Assembly: GCA_009746045.1 (NCBI GenBank)
Contig: RPFO01000164.1
Coordinates: forward strand, 2,563,285-2,627,284
DNA length: 64,000 bases
Direction of reading: 5' to 3'
Source of the DNA: Mesostigma viride
Lineage: Eukaryota > Streptophyta > Mesostigmatophyceae > Mesostigmatales > Mesostigmataceae
A program made the translations under genes and the position numbers. This document shows positions 39,501-50,500 of this stretch, in pieces. Below the pieces are notes generated by a model. The model did not search any database and was not told the origin of the DNA. It saw only the letters and a list, made by a program, of their open reading frames with translations. The stretch's first letter is position 1; every line of letters starts with the position of its first letter.

Positions 39501-42500
39501 GTGGGAGTTAGGGGATGGAATGCGTAACTGCAATGACGCCTTGTGTCTGTGAGGCAGGGATGGGGTAGTGGCATCGGGCAGAAGGTTTACTTCACCGTGC
39601 CATGAGGCCACAGGGTGCCCTGCTGGGTTCCTCCTGCACACCGACAGCCTCAACCCTAGGCAGATATTTGGGTACTTGCAGCTGCCTCAATGATGGAGTA
39701 TCTGCTGACGCACCATCCCCATCCATCTTGGTCTTTTGCCGTGTTGGCCATTCTTGGTCTCTTACCATTCGTCACCATTCGTCATCATATGTCACCGTTT
39801 GTCACCATTCGCCACCATTTGCCACCATTCGCCACCATTCGCCACCATTTGCCACCATTCGTCACCATTTGCCACCATTCGTCACCATTTGCCACCATGG
39901 GTGTGGTGGCCCACAGGAGGCAGCGTGACCTGGAGGCGGACCACCGTGCAGCGATGCAGGCGGTGGCGGCCGACAGGGAAACGTTGAAAAGTACGTCAAG
40001 CGAGGCAGGCGATGCAGTCATGCACATTTTTGCCAGGACTTTTCGATGCTAGGATTCTCACCATACACATGAAGAGGATGCATCAAGGTTTGCGGTTGTA
40101 AGTGGAGCATGTACCTTTGTAAATAGCATGAAGTCTGGACTTGGAGTGTGTGTGTGGGGGGGGGGGGGCACAGAGGCACCCCAGAAGCCCCCCATCTGTG
40201 TCAAGTTAGCGGCAGCGCCAGCGATGACTAGCAACAAAGAGCGCGGCAGCAGCCACGAAGGGATTATCCACTTGATGCTGTAGGCAGTATCTGCTCAATG
40301 CTGTCGTACCCAGCTGTCTTCGCTCCGTGTGCTTGTCCTTGGTGTTTCTTCACGCACACACGGATTTAGCACTCTCTCCGGTGGCATGGTCGGGAGCCGA
40401 TTAAATGGGTGCACGTTCTTTCAGCATCGCTCACAGAGGAAAGAAGCCGTGGATGGGATGGTGGGGTGAGTCGAACGAATGGGCAGACTAAACGGGCATG
40501 AAAAATCTGTGCTGGGGCTTTGTCCTTCAACCCCTGCTTTACCTGCATGTGATATGTTTTGATAGATGGCCGAGCGTGCGGTGCAATCAGCCATAGCTAT
40601 GCATTACTGTGGGTGTTGGTCTACTTGATACTATGGGTGTTGGTCTACTTGATAGTAAGGGTGTTGGTCTACCTGATACTATGGGTGTTGGTCTACTTTA
40701 TAGTAAGGGTTTTGGTCTACCTGATACTATGGGTGTTAGTCTACTTGATACAATATGTTATTATCTCCCCCCCCGCAGGCGACCAGGCGCGCTTCCGTGA
40801 CGAGCGGCAGGCGCTGCTGGCCGAGGTGGCGGAGGTTCGTGAGGCACGGTCGCGGCACGAGGCCACCGAGGCGCGGCTGCTGGCCACCGAGCGGAAGCTG
40901 GAGGACGCGTTGTTTGCACGCAAGCAGGTGGGTGCGGATGCAAGCAGGCACATGCATCCTGTGTTGTGCACATGCAAACAGGGGGGTTGGGCTAGAGGAA
41001 ACTGGAAAGCGCGCTCTTCGCACGCAAGCCGGTGGGTGGGCTTATGAAGAACCTTGCACTGCATACCGTCTTTCAATTTGGCAGGCTGCATACCGTTTTT
41101 CATGGGATCTGCAAAACGTTGCGAGTCGCGGCCATATGTTGGCACACAAGAATTCTGTGCATTTTCGCTTCATGCGATCCCGGTTTGCTACTTAAGGGCA
41201 AAGCCCCCCAGTCGTCGTGAGACTGCAGGGCATGGTTTATCTCCCGCCAAGACAAGTACCACGCAGCATACTGCATCTCAGCATTCACTGGCCTGCTTAG
41301 CGATCATTACTTAGCAATCATTACTTAGCAATCATTACTTAGCAACAAGTGTATCCCATAGGGCTCCGCCCCTAATTAATAGGTCGCTTTTTTGCAAGAC
41401 GTGAGACGTCCTATCTAAATTCGGCCCCTACTGGCCTATGCTATTCCCACCCTTTGATCTGCCATAGATGACTTCCCAGTTCCACTATCATGAGGTCGCA
41501 TTCCCACGTCGCCGCCTTGCCGGTCTTTGGATCCACGAACCCTGTCGGACAACCGGCGCGCCGGGTCAACCTCAACCTAAACGTCGCCGGCCGCATTTCC
41601 GCCCTCTACAACCTTTCCCGTCCCCCCATGCGGATCCCGTCAAGTAGAATCCGGTGAAAAATAATCCCGTGGAATAGAATCCCGTCAAGTTTATCCCGTA
41701 AACAGTATTCCGTCTAGCAGTCCTCCATCACCGAATCCCATCTATCCCGTCAATCCCGTCAATCCCGTCAATCCCGTCCAGCGGCGGAGTTCAGTAAATC
41801 TCTGCCCACGATCCTCGTGATCATGCCAGGTAAATCCTGTCAAGTAGCTCCCGACAAAATAGTCCCAGCTTGAGTTGGATCCCGTAACAATACCTTTTTC
41901 ATATCCCAACTCCGAGAACTAAGTAGGTGCGAATGGCAAATTTTTCGACGAAATTTTGTACCATGACTGTTGAGAAGCTCGGTTTATAGGGTAGGATCAT
42001 TACTTAGCGATAATTACTTATCAGTCATACTTAGCAATCAATAGGTGCTGAAGCTAAGGTCCATTGGAGTGCCTTCCTACCAGAGAAACAAGTTTATTAC
42101 AATAAGTGTGTGCAGGCTTTAACAGTTGAGCCTAGCCACACCCTCAAAATCATTGTACAAGTCATTGTCAAGTTAGGCCAGTTCACCATGCTGGGGCCCA
42201 GCACATGCCCCCTTAATTAATTAATTAATTAGACTCGTGCTCCCGTTGGGGAGTCACGGAGCATTAACCCCGATGAATGGATGGATGGGTGCAAACATTC
42301 CTACCGGTCTAATCTATCTACATTGGCTACATACTACATCTATCTAGCAACATTCTAACTACATCATCTATCTAGGCAGCCGCACGCTGCCCTAGGGGGA
42401 GCTATCTAGCGTGCCTCCCGTGGGATTGCACACGCGGGCGCTTCCCCACTGGGGGGGGCTCGTTGTCCTCTATGACCTGGGCCCACTTGGCCTTGTCCAT

Positions 42501-44518
42501 CATCTTCTTCCAAATCACGGAGAGGCCGAGGCCCCCCATGTCCTCTACTAGCTGTTCTTTGAAGGTGCGGGCCTTGCGGCGTCTAACATCACTGGGCCCA
42601 GCCCACGTCAGGAGGTGCCGGCCAGGCTGGGCTGGTCGCAGTCCTGCGGGGGGGCCACGTGAGGTGTCTACCTGATTGGTGCGAGCTAGGTGCCCTACTA
42701 GCTGCAGGCGGCGTTGCTTAATTGTGCTGGTGATATAGGGCATGCCCTGGTACAGGTCCTCATTGCGGACATGAGCAGCATATCCTACTCTGAAAATGGA
42801 ACGCAGCATGCTGGTGACCGCGCCGTCCAGCTTGCGGGCCAGGTCGGCGGTGAGGGTCCACGTCTCGGCGCCATACGTGAGAACAGGAAGGACGAGGACC
42901 TTGAACAGGTCCTGTTTCTCGATCTTGCCCAGGGGCTTGCGCCATAGGGCCCGGTACTGGCGTAAAGCGTGCCAGGCGAGGGAGATGCGGTGGTCCACAT
43001 CCACCTCGCAGCTAGGGAGCAGGCTGCCCAGCAGCTTAACGCGGTCCCGATACAGGACTCGAGAGCCGTCTAGGAGATAGAGGGGCGGCGCTGAGGTGGT
43101 GAGCCCAACCGCCAGGGCCTCTGTCTTCTTGCTGACCTCAAGCCCCACTGCACGGGCCTCGAGAGCCAGGCAGTCAAGCCATGTCTGCACGTGCTCAGTG
43201 TCCTCAAAGAGGGTGGTGTCGTCTGCGTAAATGATGTCTGCCAGCCGAATCTCCGTGTCCGCACCGCCATGCCAGAATTTGTTAGCAACCTGCACTCCTG
43301 GTTCCCTGCCCACGATGCGGGCAAATCGCTTGCGCGCCTGAATCATTACGTATTCGACAACAATAATGAACAGGTAGGGCGACAGCACGCAGCCCTGCCA
43401 CATGCCCCCTTGGTCCAATCTTGTCCCCAACAGCAGCGAGGGTGGGTGGGTGGGAGCTGCAAAAAGGCCTCCCTACGTTCACCACACCACTCTAAGTACG
43501 GTGTGAAAATGGAAAACAAAGCACATGTCTCAAGGCGCCGCGCCCCCCTCAATCAAGGGCGGGCACGGTTGCCAGTAGGCACTAGTACCGGCGCACCGCC
43601 GGTCCCTTTTCTCTCTCTAGTCCTAAGTAACAACAAGCACCTAACATGGTGTAGGTGACGTACGGTAGAGCTACGCTACAGGCGGCAGATCGGCCCCCTT
43701 TGAGCCCGCCGCAACATAACTATAAAATGAGCAGATAGCTCAGAAAATAGGTGCTGAAGCTAAGGTCCATTGGAGTGCCTTCCTACCAGAGAAACAAGTT
43801 TATTACAATAAGTGTGTGCAGGCTTTAACAGTTGAGCCTAGCCACACCCTCAAAATCATTGTACAAGTCATTGTCAAGTTAGGCCAGTTCACCATGCTGG
43901 GGCCCAGCACATGCCCCCTTGGTCCAATCTTGTCCCACATCACCATCTCTGGCCACCCAGGCCGTTTCCAGCCCTGGTGGTAGGAACGCAACCACTTGGA
44001 ATGCTGGGCTCTTGTTGGCATGATGATGCCCCCTTCCCGCCCCCGTGTGGCCGCTACGGTCTCCCGGCGGACGCAGGGCGGAGCCACATGCGTTCCCCTT
44101 CCTAGAGGGGCGCATCCCAGTGCTGCCGCTTTAGGACTTATGCCACCTGGGAACGTCTCCAGCTCACCCAACCACCATCACCAGCCCACCGGCAAAGCCG
44201 CTGGGATTTCCCGAGGGTAGAGCCACTGCCACTGGCTCCATTACCCCCCATCGTGGTGATAATGATGGCTGCGGACCTCCTAGCGCCAAGGCTCACCATC
44301 GCCATGGTGTCACGAGCCTTGGCGCAGCCGCAGCCGAGTGGAGCTTTATTATGGTATATAATGCATTTTCTTAAAACAAAGCCGGACCGCACTGCCGGGT
44401 TCCACACGCACCCCCCCTCGTGGGGGGCGCGTGAAAACGGCAAAGGCAAAGCGGAGCCCGCCGCCTTTGGGCGGGCGTAGCGGAGCCTTAGACGTTTTCA
44501 CGCGCCCCCCGCGAGGGG

Positions 44519-44580
<62 letters not shown>

Positions 44581-47500
44581 TTTCAGGCTTGCCAGGCGCT
44601 GTAGAATTTCTTAACCAGATTTTTTGTAAGTGCGCATGAATACCCACGGTTTTCCGCAGCTTCCCACCTCTCCCTTATCGCCAAGGGCAGAAGGGGCCTG
44701 CTCGCCGGAGCGCCGAGAGGGTACAGAGTGCCTGCCGACCTACCCATGCCGACAGGACCCCCCCCGACCCACGGCAGCCGCTGCCTTTGCTGAAAAACTG
44801 GGCAATTATGAATAGCGCGCTCCTCCCACCAAGATTCGCTCCAGCCCCGCATCCTCCCCGAAACTCCCGTCTGGCCACAGGCCGAAAGATCGGGTCCGCT
44901 GTCAGGCTCCTGGTAGTTATGGGCTACCCTGGCACCCCACGCTAGCCATCTCCACGTTTAAGGCAGATTCGCCTCCACCTGTGATTCTTTCCACCGTAGC
45001 CGCTGGCCCTGGCCTGTATGGCTCCTTCCCTGACGTTGTCCGACTAAAAAACGCAGCTTCCCCAGTGTCAGGAAGCTGCTTGCCGCACCCAGGGGTAGAG
45101 GGGAATCGTCAGTGGGCCCAGCGCCGGAAATCACACCCTTTTACTCAAATCGTAGAGCCCCCCACCCAACAACCATTACCGTGGCCTGTAACGGTAGGTG
45201 GCGATCATAAAGACTTTTATTCCAGGCCTCTCCACGCCCGGAGAGGCCGATAGCATCGTCTTACATTCAGCGCAGCCGCCATAGCGGCCAGCCGACCTTG
45301 CCAGCAAATGCTGGGATCAAGTTGCGAAGCTGCAAAAAGGCCTCCCTACGTTCACCACACCACTCTAAGTACGGTGTGAAAATGGAAAACAAAGCACATG
45401 TCTCAAGGCGCCGCGCCCCCCTCAATCAAGGGCGGGCACGGTTGCCAGTAGGCACTAGTACCGGCGCACCGCCGGTCCCTTTTCTCTCTCTAGTCCTAAG
45501 TAACAACAAGCACCTAACATGGTGTAGGTGACGTACGGTAGAGCTACGCTACAGGCGGCAGATCGGCCCCCTTTGAGCCCGCCGCAACATAACTATAAAA
45601 TGAGCAGATAGCTCAGAAATTACTTAGCGATCATTACTTATCAGTCATACTTAGCAATCATTACTTAGCGATCATTACTCATCAGTCATACTTAGCAATC
45701 ATTACTTAGCGATCATTACTTATCAGTCATACTTAGCAATCATTACTTAGCAGTCGTTACTTAGCAATTATCACGTAGCAATCATTGCTTAGCAATCATC
45801 GGCATTACTTAGAGAACACTGCTGGGCGTGCCGCGCCGTCCCTGCAGCACGCTTCATGCATGGCTGGATGGTAACACGGGACGATTCGTTGCGGTCGTAC
45901 GTGGCACGTACTTGTGTGAGGGCAGGCGGAGGAGCGGTTGACCAAAGCGCTGGAGGACCTGGACGGCGCGCGGGCCAAGGCGGCGGACGTTGCGCTGGAC
46001 CTGGCAAACTGCCGCCAACAGCTGTCAGATGTCACGCTGTACGTCCGCACTAGCAGGGCAGGGCGGGGCGGGACGGGGCATGGCAGGGCATTGTGACGCA
46101 TGACAATGTGTGGCATGGCATGGCATGTCAAGGCGCCTCCCTCCTCTCATGAGAATCCAGGCTTCACACAAGGCCAGGCTTCACAACAATTCATATTGGA
46201 GAATTTCGAACACACTTGCTCCGGTAAAGAGCTTTTTCGCAGTTGGGCTATCGCTTGGGATGCCTTCGGATCGGGAGACCCCTATAGCCGCGAATTGATG
46301 CAAGAGGTCCTGTGTTCGAATCCGGTATGGTACCAAGCTATTTCAAGGTATATGCTTGGTGACTGCTGAACGTAGTTGGCAGTGAGACCAGCTCCGCTCC
46401 GACCCCGGAGGCCAGTCCTGTTTTCATCTGCTTTCTGCAGCCCTTGGTGTTGGCAGGGTTCCGTCTCGCTTGCCTGTCCCCCCATTCGGTTTCGTATTGT
46501 TTCCTTTCAACTCTCTTCTCCTGCAAGGAGCCTCGTTACTTAGAAGAAAGGCATAGAGGGGCCTTGGCATTCCTGTGATGGTTCAAGAGCTGGGTGGGGA
46601 CATATGTCAGCATGCACTCATTCCTCGAGTTTCTACATTCCATTCCCTCCTCTCCCTTGTGTCCCCACTACCCCCCTCCCCTCCCCTCCCCTCCCCTCCC
46701 CTCCCCTCCCCTCCCCTCCCTCCCCTCCCCTCCCTCCCCTCCCCTCCCCTCCCCTCCCCTCCCCTCCCTCCCCTCCCCTCCCCTCCCCTCCCCTCCCCCC
46801 CTCCCCTCCCCTCCCCTCCCCTCCCCCCCCCCTCCCCTCCCCTCCCCTCCCCTCCCCTCCCCTCCCCTCCCCTCCCCTCCCCTCCCCTCCCCTCCCCTCC
46901 CCTCCCCTCCCCTCCCCTCCCCTCCCCTCCCCTCCCCTCCCCTCCCCTCCCCTCCCCTCCCCTCCGCACCCCCCCCGCTGCTATGCCCAGTGTCACACGC
47001 AGCGCCCAGTCCTCGCTGGAGGCGCAGCTGGAGGCGGCGCGTGCGGAGACCAGCGCGACACGCGAGGCGTTGGCGGCTGAGAGGGAGGCATGGGCGCGGG
47101 AGCGCGCACTGCATGCAAAGGAGGCGGCCACCGCGCAGGGCAGGATCGACAAGATGGTGAGGGGGGGAGGGGTTATGCGGCGCTGGGTTTGCACGGTGGG
47201 GGGGGTTATGGGGGTGTTCTGCCGCACAGGATGCATATGAGTGAAGGTGGGGCGGGAGGGCAGGTTTCACAGCATTGTGATGGGGGGTTTGGTGCAGCGC
47301 ATGGTTTGCGAGAGGGGGATGGGGGCAAGATATAACATGTGTGTGATGTGAAGGGAGGCGAGATTGCGGGCCAGTCAATAGTTTGCTCGTACAACGGTGT
47401 GCTGTGTTGTTTGTGGGATTGGAGCTTAGTACATTATATTTCTGCTCTATTGGATTGAACAGTTGAGGATTTCTTCTGACACCGCCACAGGGGAACAGCT

Positions 47501-50500
47501 TCGCCATGCTCAAAGGTGCCATGTGGTAGCCAAAGGTGCAGTGATTTCCCTGCCACACACATTCGTGTTGCTTTTTTCATACGACTAGCCTAATTATGTG
47601 TATCGCCTTATTGCGGCGAGCCGTACATTTCCTTTCGTCAAAGTGAATCATCCGTGTGTTTCTTGTTTTTATTTGTTCCCTGTTCTTCTTCCATCCTCTT
47701 CCTCTAACCCAGCTCATTTATTCTTGCCCCTGCCCAAAACAACGCCCTTGGCCTTGTTTGCACCCTTCTCAACCTTGTGCCAACCCTTGGCCTTGTTTGC
47801 ACCCTTATCCGCCTTGTGCCATCCCTTTCTTGTGCGTGGCCCCGATGCTCCCCAGTCGGCCAAGCTGGACCGTGCGGAGGCCGACGCTGACGCCTGGGTG
47901 CTGCGGGAGCGGCGGCTGCAGGCGGCCATGCGGCGCGCGGAGCAAGCAATGCGAGAGATGGTGAGGCATGCCACCGCACTACCATGACTTATTTGATGAG
48001 AGATGGTGAGGCATGGTGCCGAACTACTTTGAGCTTGTGATGAAGATGGCGGCGCAGTGTTCCAAGGCAAACCTGTGGACCAAAACGAGTGCCTTGTGAA
48101 GCTGTAGCACGTGCACGTGCACAAGGAACGTCCAATTGATAAGCCAGGAGTCGCTGTTGCGACGGCGCAATGTTCGGCAAAGCTATAGAAAGTACTTGAT
48201 GGCCACAGCGTTAGGACGTGAATGGTGCAGTGGCATGCGGGTAGAAGGTGATCAATGTAGCCAAGGATGTGATAACATGGTTGCGTGATGTGTATATACT
48301 ACTATATGAGTATGGCACGACTTTGCCCGGTTTGAGGTGATCCAGGGCCTCTTGTGCTTCCACCGCCACGGCCACCACCACCACCACCACCACCACCACC
48401 ACCACCACCACCACCACCACCACCACCACCACCACCACCACCACCACCACCACCACCACCACCACCACCACCACCACCACCACCACCACCACCACCACCA
48501 CCACCACCACCACCACCGCCACCACCACCACCAGCACCACCACCACCGCCACAAACATGCATTCCGCGGGGGCTTCCCCCGTGCAGCCTGGCATCTGTTA
48601 TACGGCAGGTCATATGCGACCGGGTGTACACACATGCCGGATGGCAGAGTGATGCTGTCGGTTGGGGTGCCATGGCGCGGGGCCTGCCGCACATGTCCCT
48701 CATTTGCTTCCCCCACCCGTCACCCCCTCAAGCGGTCCTCTCAAACAGCAAAGCCATGTCCCCGCGACCACCCTTTCAAAAGGCGGCGCACCCAACTGCC
48801 ATTACCTCATGTTTGCGTGGTAAGACACCTAACCTGTACAGGCAGCTAACCATGGTCATTGCCCCACCTGCCATGCCCCCACGGGGTCGGCCCATGGCTT
48901 CTTTCCCCACACCTGCGGGGAGCCCCCCGGTGGCTTCCTGATTGGTCCCACACAATTGCAGGCGGATGGCCGCGACACGCTAGAGGAGCAGCTGCAGGAC
49001 GCCGCTGTCACCCGCAACGCACTCGAGCGCCAGCTGGAGGATGCCCACTCGCTTGTGGCCACGCTGCGCACGGGTAGGTGCACCTATACTGTTTAGCATA
49101 ACGTTTTTTAAAGCTTCTTTCTCGTGCCTTGCGTCGGGTGGACGGGCTCTCTCCTGCCTGACCGTACACCCGTGTCGTCCACGAGCCTGCACGTCGGACT
49201 TGGCTCGTTTACTCAGTGGCGAATTCCGACACCCACTGTGTATGCGTGAATGCGGTATGCATGTGCACTGAAGGGAAGGCGCTAAGCATGCGCGCTAAAG
49301 GGAACAGTAAGCGAGCTACACACATAGCAGCGGTGGCCTCATGGGGCACCCGGAACCCGCCCTCGATGCTTGGTTGCCATGCTATTATTATCTTCTTTAT
49401 GCGCGGTCGCCATGCTTTCAGTATTGTTTACACGCTGCTCGGCCTCCGATGCAGCCTTTCACCATCTCGCTGGTGCCCTGCGTGGCAGACTGTGGGGGGG
49501 GCAGTCGGGCAATAGGGGGTGGGCGTTGGGAGGGGCGCGCATGGGGGCCGCTGTTTTGGGGGTTGGCACGGCGGTACCCTTAGTGGGGGGCCGCATGCAT
49601 CCTGGATCCGCTCATTCGGTTTATTTGTGCGTGCTCGGACCTGCGCTATCTGCCTCCTGCCGTTGCGCTCGCCGGATCGTGGCCGGTACATTTGCGGCCC
49701 CAGCGCTGGCCCAAGAGCGAGACAGCAGGCACGCACTGATGCTGGCGCCGCAGTCAACCCCGGTGTATGGCAGCGCGGCGGCCCCTGGGACAATCGCCGC
49801 TTCAGTAGCAGCCATGGCGGCAGCACGCCGGTTCCCACCACCCCCATCCGCGGCCGCCGGGCTAGGGCAACCCTCCGGTCGGCCCTTGGACGCAGCCATC
49901 ACATCATCGTCCATGTTTGACAAGGGCGGGGCGTTGCCAGCATCGATGGTCAAGCTGCGGCTGGAGCACAGTGGCGACGTGCTGACCGCCGGCACGGGGC
50001 GATCGCCCTCATTGGATGGGGCCAGTGGCACCGATGGGGCATCCCAGGGACCCACGCGGTCGGTGGATGAGGCAATGCGGCGCCTGCAAGTGCTGGAGGC
50101 AGAGGAGAAGGTAGGCGGGGGCCTGCATGTGCCAGAATGGGTGGCGTGTGCCAGAATGGGTGGCATGCGCCAGAAGGGTGGCATGCGCCAGAATGTATGA
50201 GGCCGCCCTTTTCGATAAGCTGCGTCATCGTTGCTATCCTTCCCATGGGCTTACACCGTCATGAGTAAGTAACAAGTTCTTGCATGCCATGTGCGGGGCC
50301 GCGTCACGGAGTACTAGGCCAACCTCATACACACACTAGAGTGATTGAGTAAGTCATGGAGTATGTATTTGTTTGTCGTGCGTGGGGCCGCGTCACGGAG
50401 TAGTAGGCTAATCTCACTTTCTAAAATCACGAGCGTTAGAAGTAAAGATCGTGGGTATCACCGTCTGCATCCACGGTCATGTTCTCATAGTAATAGATGA

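Noticed and set aside
46240-46345. tRNA-like T-arm (gttcgaatcc) near 46318
   Set aside because: The flanking bases do not pair into a T stem, and no D-arm, anticodon arm or acceptor stem could be drawn.
46575-47558. Long Pro/Ser- and Gly/Glu-rich open frames on both strands
   Set aside because: They come from the (CCCCT)n repeat and run across the real exon 46991-47156 in the wrong context.
48337-48941. Poly-His, poly-Pro, poly-Gly and poly-Trp open frames
   Set aside because: They are translations of the (CCA)n repeat in six frames inside an OFD1 intron.
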